Shown: one piece after another, positions 1 to 7,567 of the stretch
Numbering within the stretch: position 1 is the first letter of the stretch
Layout: the number at the start of each line of letters is the position of its first letter
Origin: Dietzia natronolimnaea
Lineage (GTDB): Bacteria > Actinomycetota > Actinomycetes > Mycobacteriales > Mycobacteriaceae
NCBI RefSeq assembly: GCF_039525805.1
Contig: NZ_BAAAHZ010000014.1
Length of the DNA: 64,000 nucleotides
Strand: one strand, 5' to 3'
The notes under the pieces: model-generated
What the model was told of the DNA's origin: nothing
The model's input: the letters and a program-made list of their open reading frames with translations, nothing else
Databases searched by the model: none
Made by a program: the position numbers and the translations under genes

Positions 1-1085
1 GCAGGGTCGATGAGCTCGAACCGCACGCTCGCGTCGTCCCCCTCGAGCAGTTCCGTGCAGAGCCACTCGAAGCTGCTGTACGCGCCGTGGACGAACTCGA
101 CACGGTTGGGCAGGCCCCGGGCCGCGGAGGCGATCACGCTGATGCGGATCGGCTGACCGGCCCGCGCGGCGTTGCCCAGTGTGGGCCGGGGCAGGTCCGC
201 GCCGACCCTGACGTCGCCGAGTTCGATGCCGTCGTGCTCGATGCCGTCGTGCTCGTTACCGTCGTGCTCGGACGCGCGGGCAGCGGCGGAGGCGGTATCG
301 GCCGCGGACCGGCCCGCATCTGACGGGTGGACGGCGAGCGCGGCGAGGGCGTCGGCGCGGAGCTGGTCCATGGGACGATCCAGCCCGTCCGCCGAGGCGG
401 CCGACGCGTCGGTGTCGATGCGACGCCGAAGGAGTTCGGCATCGGCAGCGGTGAGCCTGGCCCACATCGTGGCCATGCCGTTCAGTGCCCCGCGGAATCG
501 GACCGAGCGGGTAGCGGCCGCCGCGGCGGCGGCATCCTCCGCGGCAGCCGGGTCGTGTCTCCCCACGGCATCATCGATCACGGAGTCCACCGCGGTGCGG
601 CTCGGCCGGTCGCCACCGTCGAGGTCGTCCATGACACGCGCGACCACCTCGTCCTCCACGACCGACACGATCGCGTCGGGTACCTCGGCCAGGCGGCACG
701 CGATATCGATCGCCAACTGCTCGGGCATCAACCCGCGGTCGATCGTGGACCGCAGACGGGGCAGTCGCCGATGGATCTGCGTCCCGGCCGTCACCAACCG
801 CGCAGCGTGCCAACACGTGAGCTGACACGCCGCCACGAGGTGATCGCGAGCCCGCGCCTGCGGATCCAACCGGGCGTACGCGGGCCGGCGCGAACCGGCG
901 CCCTCCTCGTCGTCCCGAGCCTGTCCGGACCGAGCGAACTGGTCGACCAGGACATGCGCCGCTGCCAGCCGCGTGGCCCCGGCACGGTTCTGCGCCAGCG
1001 TCGCGGCACGGGCCGCCTCGCTGACGGCCTCCGCGTCGACCATGCCGAGGGGTTCGGGTACGGCGAACAGCTCACTCGTCGTCAT
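1..1085 (-). CDS. DUF222 (13E12 repeat family) protein, probable HNH endonuclease, partial
   Basis: The frame is open from ATG at 1085 to the left edge of the window, so the C-terminus, where members of this family usually carry an HNH nuclease domain, is not visible. The visible 361 residues are an alanine/arginine-rich helical segment (N-terminus MTTSELFAVPEP) with the spacing typical of DUF222: a helical N-terminal third, an alanine-rich stretch near residues 180-190, then a block starting LNGMATMWARLTAADAELL. A GTG immediately precedes the ATG and could also start translation. The family is multicopy in mycolic-acid actinobacteria and its role is unproven. An SOS-box-like palindrome lies about 20 bp upstream, suggesting DNA-damage control. 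The family call is good; the nuclease activity is inferred from the family only. Confidence 0.75.
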   Translation of the reverse strand, partial: MTTSELFAVPEPLGMVDAEAVSEAARAATLAQNRAGATRLAAAHVLVDQFARSGQARDDEEGAGSRRPAYARLDPQARARDHLVAACQLTCWHAARLVTAGTQIHRRLPRLRSTIDRGLMPEQLAIDIACRLAEVPDAIVSVVEDEVVARVMDDLDGGDRPSRTAVDSVIDDAVGRHDPAAAEDAAAAAAATRSVRFRGALNGMATMWARLTAADAELLRRRIDTDASAASADGLDRPMDQLRADALAALAVHPSDAGRSAADTASAAARASEHDGNEHDGIEHDGIELGDVRVGADLPRPTLGNAARAGQPIRISVIASAARGLPNRVEFVHGAYSSFEWLCTELLEGDDASVRFELIDP

Positions 1086-1105
1086 CACGATCCCACCCCC
1101 CGTCA

Positions 1106-1121
1106 TCGAACTTACATTCGA
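1106..1121 (-). promoter_or_regulatory. SOS/LexA box-like palindrome
   Basis: The sequence TCGAAC-TTAC-ATTCGA matches 11 of 12 defined positions of the mycobacterial SOS box TCGAAC-N4-GTTCGA. It sits 20 bp upstream of the DUF222 start codon, in the right place for LexA repression. Binding is inferred. Confidence 0.55.
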
Positions 1122-1161
1122 CACTACCTAACGGGGCCGAATAGCACAAGTGTTCGATCGA

Positions 1162-1824
1162 TCAACCCAGCCGGGTACCCACCCACTCGGCCAGCACGCG
1201 CGCGCAGGCGTCCACGCTCTCGACCCATGTGGCCCCCGCGGACTCGTCGGCCGGGTCGGATACGTACTTGACCAGACGTGTGGGCACGCCCAACATCGCC
1301 CCGGCCGCGGCGACGGCGTACCCCTCCATGTCCACCAGGTCCGCGATCGCCGCGAGGTGATCGCGCAGTGGCCCGCCGGCCACGAAGCGGTCACCGGACG
1401 CGAGCACCGGCGCGGCGCTCCCGCCGGGAGCGGACGGAAGCGCGTGGGCTGGCTCCGGAGTCACCGCGAGCTCGGCCGAGAGGGCCAGGGGAGGCCCGTC
1501 GTGGCGGCCGGTGACCGCATGGAGCGCGAGATTGTCGAAGTCGTGCTGGAACACCGTCGCGATCTCGTGCGTGCCCTCCATCCCGAGGTGCAATCCGCCG
1601 GCGGTGCCCACGTTGACGAGCTCGCGCGGCCGGATCCCCCCACCGAGCGCGTGCGCGACCGCCACGGCGGCCCGCACCTTGCCGACGCCCGTGACCAGGA
1701 CGGGGAAGTCCGTGACGAAGTGCCGGGCCTCCTGTTCCAGGGCGACGACGACGAGAGGGTGTGCCGGATCGACGGCTCCGAGGAGTTCCACGGTGTCCAC
1801 GGTAGTCATCGAGGATCGCTTCAC
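1162..1824 (-). CDS. MTA/SAH nucleosidase-like phosphorylase (PNP/UDP family)
   Basis: A 220-residue protein of the nucleoside phosphorylase/nucleosidase fold, expected to cleave the glycosidic bond of 5'-methylthioadenosine or S-adenosylhomocysteine. Visible motifs in order: VTGVGKVRAA near the N-terminus, NVGTAGGL in the first third, DMEGYAVAAA (the family's purine/ribose-binding glutamate region) and VSDPADES (the SD.AD segment carrying the catalytic aspartate). Length fits short actinobacterial nucleosidases. I chose GTG at 1824 because GGGAG lies about 8 nt upstream; ATG at 1809 (MTTVDTVELL) is the main alternative. The gene stands alone, convergent with the DUF222 gene's upstream region and divergent from the lipoprotein. 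Substrate preference cannot be told from sequence. Confidence 0.8.
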   Translation of the reverse strand: MKRSSMTTVDTVELLGAVDPAHPLVVVALEQEARHFVTDFPVLVTGVGKVRAAVAVAHALGGGIRPRELVNVGTAGGLHLGMEGTHEIATVFQHDFDNLALHAVTGRHDGPPLALSAELAVTPEPAHALPSAPGGSAAPVLASGDRFVAGGPLRDHLAAIADLVDMEGYAVAAAGAMLGVPTRLVKYVSDPADESAGATWVESVDACARVLAEWVGTRLG

Positions 1825-1961
1825 GGCATCCGCTCCCGCGCCTGCACCGCCGCCGCGCGCGGGGGACGATCGGGCTCTTCCGGTGCGTTGCCCGTGCATT
1901 CCATCGGCCGCGCCTACGGTGGAGCAGAGCGCCAACCCGTCGAGCCCAGAGGTGAACCGCG

Positions 1962-2585
1962 ATGCCAGTCGATACTCCCCGGATCCCAGCCATCTGCCGC
2001 GCACTGCTCCTCCCGGCGGTGGCGCTGCTCACGGCCGCCGGCTGCGCGAACGACCCGGACGACGCTCAGGCCCCCGCCGAGCCGACGGTCACCGCCACCG
2101 TGACCGCGCCCGTGGAGACCTCCGAGCTGCCCGCCGAGCGACCCGCGGCGGACGCGTTCGACCGCGGGAACTGCGCGACCGAGCTCTCGGGCCAGGACAT
2201 CTCGGGCGACGTCCAGGTCCGCGACGGGCAGACATGCGTGCTGTCCGATCTGACCGTCACCGGCGACATCGACGTCTACGGTGGCGGCCGACTCGAGGCC
2301 CGCAACGTCCGGGTCACCGAGGACATCGAGGCCGAGGGGCACGCGTTCGTCCTGGTCACCGGGGGCGAGGTGACGGGGTCGATCGAGCTGGACAGGGGCG
2401 GCGAGGCGACGGTCGAGAACGTCCGGATCGGCGGCGATCTGGAATCCGAACAGAACTCGGGCCCCCAGCGCTTCGAGGGCAACACCATCGGCGGCGATCT
2501 GGAGTGCGAGGGCAACGCCGAGGCCCCGACCGGTGGCGGCAACCAGGTCAGCGGCGAGCGAGAGGGGCAGTGCGCGGGCCTGTGA
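1962..2585 (+). CDS. Lipoprotein with a 19-residue beta-solenoid repeat
   Basis: A 207-residue exported lipoprotein. Residues 11-27 form a hydrophobic signal peptide ending in the lipobox LTAAGC, with lipid attachment predicted on Cys28. Residues 29-65 are a proline/threonine-rich linker. From residue 78 onward a G-(D/S)-(I/V/L) triplet recurs at 82, 101, 120, 139, 158 and 178, a period of 19-20 residues that looks like six turns of a parallel beta-solenoid; Cys92, Cys182 and Cys204 could form disulfides. I recognise no named family. The start has AGAGGTGA upstream, and a TACGGT hexamer near 1914 could be a -10 element. The gene's 3' end runs into a short tandem repeat. It probably acts at the outside of the membrane or cell wall; function unknown. 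Confidence 0.8.
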   Translation: MPVDTPRIPAICRALLLPAVALLTAAGCANDPDDAQAPAEPTVTATVTAPVETSELPAERPAADAFDRGNCATELSGQDISGDVQVRDGQTCVLSDLTVTGDIDVYGGGRLEARNVRVTEDIEAEGHAFVLVTGGEVTGSIELDRGGEATVENVRIGGDLESEQNSGPQRFEGNTIGGDLECEGNAEAPTGGGNQVSGEREGQCAGL

Positions 2586-2607
2586 CCGGGGTGTTCATGC
2601 GACGCCT

Positions 2608-2666
2608 CTCATCCCGGCGCGTTCATCCCGGCGCGTTCATCCCGGCGACCACGTTCATCCCGGGGA
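2608..2666. repeat. 14-bp tandem repeat at a convergent gene junction
   Basis: Three contiguous copies of a TTCATCCCGGCGCG-like 14-mer (2608-2621, 2622-2635, 2636-2649) and a fourth after a 4-bp insertion (2654-2666). The array fills the gap between the lipoprotein and thpR, and the stop codon of thpR (2655-2657) lies in the fourth copy. Confidence 0.85.
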
Positions 2667-3272
2667 CGGCGCCCACCAGCGCCGCTCCGCCTCCCCCAGA
2701 GGTAGCCGGTCCACCACCTCGTGCCGGGCACGTCCGCGAGGGCCCTCGCCGAGGAAGGAGTCGACCAACGCCAGCTCGGACACGGTCCAGGTGCTGCTGG
2801 TGAACGTGTCGAGCACCCGCAGCCACGCCGTGGCGTCATCGCGACCGCCGAGCCGGGCGAGCGTGAGGTGGGGGCGGAACCGCGCCCCGTCGGGGACGCA
2901 ACCGGCCGCGTTGGCGGCGGACCGGGCCCCTGCGGCCAGCGCGTCGAGCGGACGCTCGCGACGGTCATGCCCCGTCGGAGGAGGCGGTGACTGGTCGACC
3001 CCCGCCCACAGCACCTTGGCCCGCTCGACCGAGGGGAACGCCCCCGCCCCGGCCAGCCGCAGCCGGAACGGCTCGTGTCTGCGGGCGACCGCGCCGAGCC
3101 TGTCGGAGAGGTCGTCGATCCGCCACTCGTCGACATCCGGGCAGAAGGTCAGCGTGAGGTGCCACTGCGAGGGGGCGGTCCACGCCGGTCCCGGGCGTGG
3201 CTCGAGGAACCGCTCGAGCTCCGCGCGGACCTCGTCCGGCGGCAGGACCGCGACGAACATCCGATGACCCAT
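2655..3272 (-). CDS. thpR: RNA 2',3'-cyclic phosphodiesterase (2'-5' RNA ligase family)
   Basis: A 205-residue member of the 2H phosphoesterase superfamily. Both HxTx motifs are present: HLTL inside WHLTLTF near residue 44 and HLTL inside RPHLTLARL near residue 139, which together form the active site opening 2',3'-cyclic phosphates or joining 2'-5' RNA ends. The protein begins MGHRMFVAVLPPDEV; ATG at 3272 is preferred because GGGGAG lies 10 nt upstream, but ATG at 3260 is in frame. It begins 26 bp after the fluC-1 stop codon and is the last gene of the operon starting at 6557. Its physiological RNA substrate is not known for this family. The call is secure at the family level. Confidence 0.85.
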   Translation of the reverse strand: MGHRMFVAVLPPDEVRAELERFLEPRPGPAWTAPSQWHLTLTFCPDVDEWRIDDLSDRLGAVARRHEPFRLRLAGAGAFPSVERAKVLWAGVDQSPPPPTGHDRRERPLDALAAGARSAANAAGCVPDGARFRPHLTLARLGGRDDATAWLRVLDTFTSSTWTVSELALVDSFLGEGPRGRARHEVVDRLPLGEAERRWWAPSPG

Positions 3273-3298
3273 ACGCGACCGACTCCCCTCTGCACCTC

Positions 3299-3712
3299 TC
3301 ACACCACGGTGGTCCACCACGTGCCCAGCCACAAGCCCAGCAGGGCGGCGGCGACCGCGACGAGCATCGTGCCCACCGCGTAGGCCACCGCCATCAGGCG
3401 GTGACCCTCCCTGGCGAGGCGGACCGCGTCGAAGCTCGCCGTGGAGAACGTGGTGTACCCGCCGAGCACCCCGGTCCCCACGAGCGTCGCGGCGACGCCC
3501 GGACCTGCAGCCGAGGAGTGGCCGACCGTCGAGTTCACCGCCAGCAGCCCGAGCACCAGGCCGAGGAGCAGCGAGCCGGACACGTTGATGAGGAACGTGG
3601 CCAGGGGGAAGGCGCCCCGCCACCGCCGGGTCACGGCCACGTCCACGGCGTACCGCAGCGCCGAACCGACCGCGCCGCCCAGCGCCGCCCAGCCGATCAC
3701 CGCCGCGCTCAT
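3299..3712 (-). CDS. crcB: Fluoride ion channel FluC/CrcB, copy 1
   Basis: A 137-residue, four-helix membrane protein of the Fluc family, which exports fluoride as a dual-topology dimer. Visible signatures: LGGAVGSALRY near residue 12, FLINVSGSLLLG (the conserved TM2 asparagine) near residue 40, and GVLGGYTTFSTASFD near residue 82, containing the TTFST segment that lines the pore. The start overlaps the stop of the second crcB gene by ATGA (3709-3712), so the two are translationally coupled. Paired copies usually mean a heterodimeric channel with each subunit fixed in opposite orientation. No fluoride riboswitch is apparent; control presumably comes from the operon promoter. Confidence 0.9.
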   Translation of the reverse strand: MSAAVIGWAALGGAVGSALRYAVDVAVTRRWRGAFPLATFLINVSGSLLLGLVLGLLAVNSTVGHSSAAGPGVAATLVGTGVLGGYTTFSTASFDAVRLAREGHRLMAVAYAVGTMLVAVAAALLGLWLGTWWTTVV

Positions 3713-4185
3713 CGCGGCGACCCCCGCTCGCCGTCGACGGCGGAGTCGGCCTCTGAGCCGGCGTCCCGATCATCCGCGCGCGCGGTCAGGAGCGCCGCCG
3801 TGCCGACCCCCGCCAGGGTGGCCAGCGCGCCGAGCAGCAGGGTCACCAGGACATAGGCCGCGGCGACCGTCGCGTCACCGTCCCGGAGCAGCTCGGCGGC
3901 GTGTTCGGTCACGGCGGAATAGGTCGTGAAGCCCCCGCACACCCCGGTGCCCAGGAGGAGTCGGACCCCGGCTCGTCGTCGTTCCCCCAGGCGCTCACCG
4001 GAGGCGGCCAACCACTCCAGCACCAGCCCCAGCAGGAAGGCGCCGAGCACGTTCACGGCGAGCGTCGCGCCGAGGGGGTTGCCGGGGAGCATCACGGCCA
4101 CGGTCGCACGCAGCGCGGACCCCACGGCCCCGCCCAGCGCCACCAGCCCCACTGCGACCGGAAGACTCACGACGGGCGGCCTCAC
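3709..4185 (-). CDS. crcB: Fluoride ion channel FluC/CrcB, copy 2
   Basis: A 158-residue Fluc-family protein with four hydrophobic helices. Signatures: LGGAVGSALRA, LAVNVLGAFLLG with the conserved TM2 Asn, and GVCGGFTTYSAVTEH, where the usual TTFST reads TTYSA. It carries a charged C-terminal tail of about 20 residues (rich in Asp/Glu/Arg) absent from the first copy. I chose GTG at 4185 because it gives a 4-bp GTGA overlap with the upstream gene. It differs clearly from copy 1, as expected for obligate heterodimers rather than a recent duplication. Both genes lie inside an operon of apparently unrelated genes. Confidence 0.88.
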   Translation of the reverse strand: MRPPVVSLPVAVGLVALGGAVGSALRATVAVMLPGNPLGATLAVNVLGAFLLGLVLEWLAASGERLGERRRAGVRLLLGTGVCGGFTTYSAVTEHAAELLRDGDATVAAAYVLVTLLLGALATLAGVGTAALLTARADDRDAGSEADSAVDGERGSPR

Positions 4186-5000
4186 ACCGAGAGTCCGGCC
4201 TCCAGGGCGGCCTCGAGGCCCGCGCGGTCGCCGGAGATCTCCAGCCCCGCGTCGTCGGCGCCGACCCGGCCCCACAGCAGGAGCGCGAGCGACTCGGGCG
4301 AACCCGACACCTCGACCTCCCCGGCCCCCTCGGCACCGGGCAGTTCCCACTCGAGGGCGCCCGGGGCCGTCGCGCCCACCGGTTCGGCTCCCGTCGCCAG
4401 ACCCTCGGGCGCGTGGAGCACCGCGCGCAACCGGATCGTCACGGGCAGGGGGCCGCGGGAGCCCTTGTGCGGGTACATCACGGCGCAGAACTCGTCGATC
4501 GTGTCCACGGCCACGTCCTCCGGCAGCGGCGTCGTGGCCGAGGGCCCGCCCAGCGCGTTCTCCAGGTCCCACCGGTGCAGCGCGGTCTCGTGGAGCTGAC
4601 GCCGAAGCCAGAACGCCGCGGGCCCCGGGCCACCGAAGGTCCACGTGGGGGCGTCGACGTCGGTCTCCGTGAAGGTCTCGAGCATCCCCGAGGCCTGGGA
4701 CGCGTACCAGTCGGCGAGCGCGGCAACTCCCGCCGCCGACGACGGGGCGGACTTCATGGCCTCGCCCAGGCCCCGCGAGCGCTCGTGTGGGTTCCCGTCG
4801 CGCACGGTGGCGCCGCCCCACCGGTTGACGGCGCCGAGGTGGGTGACGAGGTCGCGCAGCGTCCACTCCGGGCACGACGGCACAGGGGCGGTCGGGTCGA
4901 CGGTGTCCGGGTCTCCGCCCCCGGCGAGCGCGAACCGCACCAGACCGACCTGGGCCTCGATCGCGTCGAGCATCCGCTCCCGCGTCAACCGGGCGCTCAT
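4182..5000 (-). CDS. Mycothiol-dependent maleylpyruvate isomerase/DinB-like family enzyme
   Basis: A 272-residue protein with the actinobacterial DinB-like fold used by mycothiol-dependent enzymes. The N-terminal helix bundle contains PVPSCPEWTLRDLVTHLG, whose CPEW and H are typical of the family, and HETALHRWD near residue 145; together these supply the metal-binding histidines. The C-terminal part resembles the SCP-like MDMPI_C domain. Activity is probably mycothiol-dependent isomerisation or thiol transfer on a small molecule; the substrate is unknown. Start and stop overlap both neighbours by 4 bp (ATGA at 4997-5000 and GTGA at 4182-4185), so it is translationally coupled in the operon. 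Confidence 0.8.
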   Translation of the reverse strand: MSARLTRERMLDAIEAQVGLVRFALAGGGDPDTVDPTAPVPSCPEWTLRDLVTHLGAVNRWGGATVRDGNPHERSRGLGEAMKSAPSSAAGVAALADWYASQASGMLETFTETDVDAPTWTFGGPGPAAFWLRRQLHETALHRWDLENALGGPSATTPLPEDVAVDTIDEFCAVMYPHKGSRGPLPVTIRLRAVLHAPEGLATGAEPVGATAPGALEWELPGAEGAGEVEVSGSPESLALLLWGRVGADDAGLEISGDRAGLEAALEAGLSV

Positions 5001-5863
5001 ACGCGCGTCGCCGCCTCGTTCGATCCGATCGATCCGCTGTCCTCCGTGCCCGCCCTACGGCGGGTGAAGTCGATCTGGCGTCCCGCGTTGGACACCGCCA
5101 CCACGGTTCCGGTGCCGAACACGCCGTCGCGGTCGAACAGCGAGGCGCTGCCCACCGCCACCCCGGCGTCGCTGAGGTGCTCGTCGGCCTCGATGCCGAT
5201 GTCGCCCGACCGGGGCAGGCGGGCCAGCGCCACGGTGAGATCGGCGTTGATGAAGCCGATGCCCTCGTCGCCCCAGTGGGACATGAGACTGGTGGACTCG
5301 GCCAGGGTCACGGCCCGCTGGAACGGGGTCGCGTCCTCACCGGCCACCACGTCCAGCGGGTGCAGCCAGAACCGCTTGCGCTGGTCGTTCTGGTGCGCGC
5401 TCATGTCGCGACTCCACGCCTCCCCCTCGTCGCCGCTGCCGAAGAAGACGTTCGACCCCGGCCGGTTCTCCAACGGGTCCGCCTCCGGCGGGGCCCCCAC
5501 CCGCCGGCCCGAGCGCCACACGTTGCCCGGCGGCTGCTCGCCGCGGCGCAACTGCACGAGGGTGCCCCGGGCGACCAACTTCCCCTCCTGCAGCATCCGG
5601 ACGTCCGCGACCCGGATACGGTTGCCGGCCCGGACCTCCTCCGTCACCGCGACCAGCGGCTCGGTGCGGACGGGCGCGAAGAGGTCCACGGTGAGGCGGG
5701 CGGGCTGGAACCCCTCCGCCCCGTGCTCGGCCTCGAGAGCGCGGGCCGAGGCCACCACGACCGCGGGCCCGTTGACCATGGTCTCCGACCAGGCGCTGCG
5801 CGCGTACCTGGTGGGGATGTACGCCCCCGACTCGTCGAGGGTGAAGAACGAACGCTCGCTCAT
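4997..5863 (-). CDS. Thioesterase-like (tandem hot-dog) acyl-CoA thioesterase family protein
   Basis: A 288-residue protein resembling actinobacterial TesB-like or double hot-dog thioesterases: it opens MSERSFFTLDESGAYIPT and contains SAWSETMVNGPAVVV near residue 25, LTVDLFAPV near residue 57, and a second half with ESTSLMSHWGDEGIGFINADL near residue 208. The expected reaction is hydrolysis of an acyl-CoA to free acid and CoA in the cytoplasm. The gene starts 4 nt after the TetR stop codon and overlaps the next gene by ATGA. Co-operonic position suggests TetR control together with the mycothiol enzyme. The family call is fair; the acyl chain is unknown. Confidence 0.7.
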   Translation of the reverse strand: MSERSFFTLDESGAYIPTRYARSAWSETMVNGPAVVVASARALEAEHGAEGFQPARLTVDLFAPVRTEPLVAVTEEVRAGNRIRVADVRMLQEGKLVARGTLVQLRRGEQPPGNVWRSGRRVGAPPEADPLENRPGSNVFFGSGDEGEAWSRDMSAHQNDQRKRFWLHPLDVVAGEDATPFQRAVTLAESTSLMSHWGDEGIGFINADLTVALARLPRSGDIGIEADEHLSDAGVAVGSASLFDRDGVFGTGTVVAVSNAGRQIDFTRRRAGTEDSGSIGSNEAATRV

Positions 5864-5867
5864 GAGG

Positions 5868-6557
5868 TCAGCCCACCATTCCGATAGAAGAAGTTGCGGG
5901 TCCGGCAGCTGTGGCCGGGCGGACTCCGCCGGCGGCCCAGGACCGCAGGATCGCCGCGAGCTGCGTCTCGAAGTACTGCTCGGCGCTCGGCGACTCACGC
6001 CACACGCTGAGTTCCAGCGACACGACCCCGTGGAGCGAGGCCCAGATCGCGGTGGCCGCCTCGTGCACGTCGGTGGCCCGGAAGACCCCCTCGTCCACCA
6101 ACGCGTCGACGATCTCCAGCAGCGGTTCCCTCCACTGCGGGTCGCGCGACTGCGGCTCGCGGCGGTCGGCGCCGACGCGGGGTGAGCGGACGGGCTCCCC
6201 CACGACGAGCGCGTACAGCCCCTGGTTCTCCAGCGCCCACCGGCGGTAGGCGCGGCAGAGGGAGCGCATGTCGGTCTCGACACTGTCGTGACGCAGCGAC
6301 TCCCGCAGCGCGTCGGCGAGCATGCGATCCGCCTCCTCCGCGACCGCGGCGAGCAAGCCGGACTTGCCCCCGAACATCGTGTAGATGGCCGTGGTGGAGG
6401 TGCCCTGCGAGGCGGCCAGCGGCCGCAGTCCGAGCTGCTCCGGCGCCGCTCCCCGGAGCCTGCGCGTGGCCTCCCTCAGGATTCCCAGCCGGAGGGCCTC
6501 GTCGTACTGGGCGTGGGGTGGGGCGCCGGTGGTCGCGCGGGAGGGGGAACGGGTCAC
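5868..6557 (-). CDS. TetR/AcrR family transcriptional regulator
   Basis: A 229-residue TetR-type regulator. The N-terminal helix-turn-helix is visible as AASQGTSTTAIYTMFGGKSGLLAAVAEEAD at roughly residues 48-77, where TAIYTMFG is the recognition helix. The rest is the helical ligand/dimer domain. I chose GTG at 6557 because TACCCT (6564-6569 on the complement) lies exactly 6 nt upstream, the layout of a leaderless actinobacterial promoter; an ATG at 6587 would lie upstream of that element. It heads the six-gene operon running down to 2655 and probably controls it. The ligand is unknown, possibly an acyl-CoA given the thioesterase-like neighbour. Confidence 0.82.
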   Translation of the reverse strand: MTRSPSRATTGAPPHAQYDEALRLGILREATRRLRGAAPEQLGLRPLAASQGTSTTAIYTMFGGKSGLLAAVAEEADRMLADALRESLRHDSVETDMRSLCRAYRRWALENQGLYALVVGEPVRSPRVGADRREPQSRDPQWREPLLEIVDALVDEGVFRATDVHEAATAIWASLHGVVSLELSVWRESPSAEQYFETQLAAILRSWAAGGVRPATAAGPATSSIGMVG

Positions 6558-6563
6558 CCGGGC

Positions 6564-6569
6564 AGGGTA
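6564..6569 (-). promoter_or_regulatory. Leaderless -10 element of the TetR operon
   Basis: TACCCT on the minus strand, 6 nt from the GTG at 6557. The same TACCCT-(6-7 nt)-start layout occurs at 13025, 14732 and 49691 in this window. Confidence 0.45.
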
Positions 6570-6739
6570 CGACGACGACGTCGCCATCGCGTCACAACGC
6601 CGTGGCGTGTCCAGCGGAACGGTGTCATCCCACCGCCATCACACGGGACTCCCGGCCCCCACGCGGGGCGCGGTGGACGGGAGTGACAACGGTGTCCCAC
6701 CTGCCGTGACGGCGTTGCCGGGGATCTACGCTGGAGCCC

Positions 6740-7429
6740 ATGCCCACACTGAGCCGTCACGAGTCCGTCTTCGTCCTCCGCTTCTCCGAGCCGGAGAACC
6801 CCGCGGACGCCCCGGACAACGCCTTCTCCCCCGACTTCCTGGACTCCCTCGATGCCGCCTTCGACGAGGTCGAGGCCTCCGAGGGGCCGGCGGCCCTGGT
6901 CACGACCGGGGCGGGGAAGTTCTACTCCAACGGTCTCGACCTGTCGGTGGTCGCCTCCGATCCCGCCGGCCTGCCCGCCTATGTCTCGCGGGCCCAGCGG
7001 GTGTTCGCCCGGGTCCTGCGGCTCGAGCTACCCACGGTGGCCGCGGTCAACGGGCACGCGTTCGGAGCCGGGGCGATGCTGGCCCTGTCCCACGACCACC
7101 GCGTCATGCGAGCCGACCGCGGATTCTGGAACCTGCCCGAAGCGCAGCTGGGGATGCCGTTCCCTCCGGGGATGAACGCGCTCATCACCACCCGGCTGCC
7201 CCACACGGTGGCGAGCACGGCCATGCTCACCTCCAAGCGCTATGCGGCGGACGAGGCGATCGCGGCCGGGATAGCCCATGAGGCGGCCGAGGTGGACGCG
7301 GTGCTCGACCGCGCGATGACGGTCGCGGCGGAGATGGCTCCGCTCCGGAGTGCCAACTACGCCGGAATCCGTGCAGGACTCGTCGCCGGCGCTCTCTCGC
7401 ACCTGGATGAGCCGATCACGCGACTCTGA
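6740..7429 (+). CDS. Enoyl-CoA hydratase/isomerase family protein
   Basis: A 229-residue crotonase-fold protein. Motifs: GAGKFYSNGLDLS near residue 57 (CoA-binding oxyanion region, aligned with the usual GxGxxFSAGxD) and VAAVNGHAFGAGAMLALSHDHRVM near residue 100 (second oxyanion loop). The middle segment RGFWNLPEAQLGMPFPPGM has a Glu at the usual catalytic position, but the second hydratase glutamate is not obvious; the pattern is closer to short delta3,delta2-enoyl-CoA isomerases than to classical hydratases. The protein is shorter than typical hydratases (about 255 residues). TACGCT at 6727-6732 lies 7 nt before ATG, and a terminator-like hairpin follows at 7521. Substrate unknown. Confidence 0.8.
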   Translation: MPTLSRHESVFVLRFSEPENPADAPDNAFSPDFLDSLDAAFDEVEASEGPAALVTTGAGKFYSNGLDLSVVASDPAGLPAYVSRAQRVFARVLRLELPTVAAVNGHAFGAGAMLALSHDHRVMRADRGFWNLPEAQLGMPFPPGMNALITTRLPHTVASTAMLTSKRYAADEAIAAGIAHEAAEVDAVLDRAMTVAAEMAPLRSANYAGIRAGLVAGALSHLDEPITRL

Positions 7430-7520
7430 GCGAACTCATCCGGCGGACAATTCCCGCGGCTCGACGGCGGTGATGTCGCGACTTCCGTCCGCCAACCGGT
7501 GCTACATGCCAATACACGGA

Positions 7521-7556
7521 AGGGCCCGCACCCCGTCTCCCGGGGATGCGGGCCCT
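7521..7556. terminator. Bidirectional hairpin terminator between the hydratase-like gene and lsr2
   Basis: Inverted repeat AGGGCCCGCACCCC / GGGG(A)TGCGGGCCCT with a short loop. It lies 11 bp downstream of the lsr2 stop codon and about 90 bp after the convergent enoyl-CoA hydratase-like gene, so it may serve both. No long T-tract follows, as is common in high-GC actinobacteria. Confidence 0.75.
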
Positions 7557-7567
7557 CGCGCGTGCGA

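Noticed and set aside
3299..6570. Fluoride riboswitch for the crcB pair
   Set aside because: Both crcB genes are coupled by 4-bp overlaps inside a longer operon, leaving no leader; the operon start at 6557 appears leaderless.
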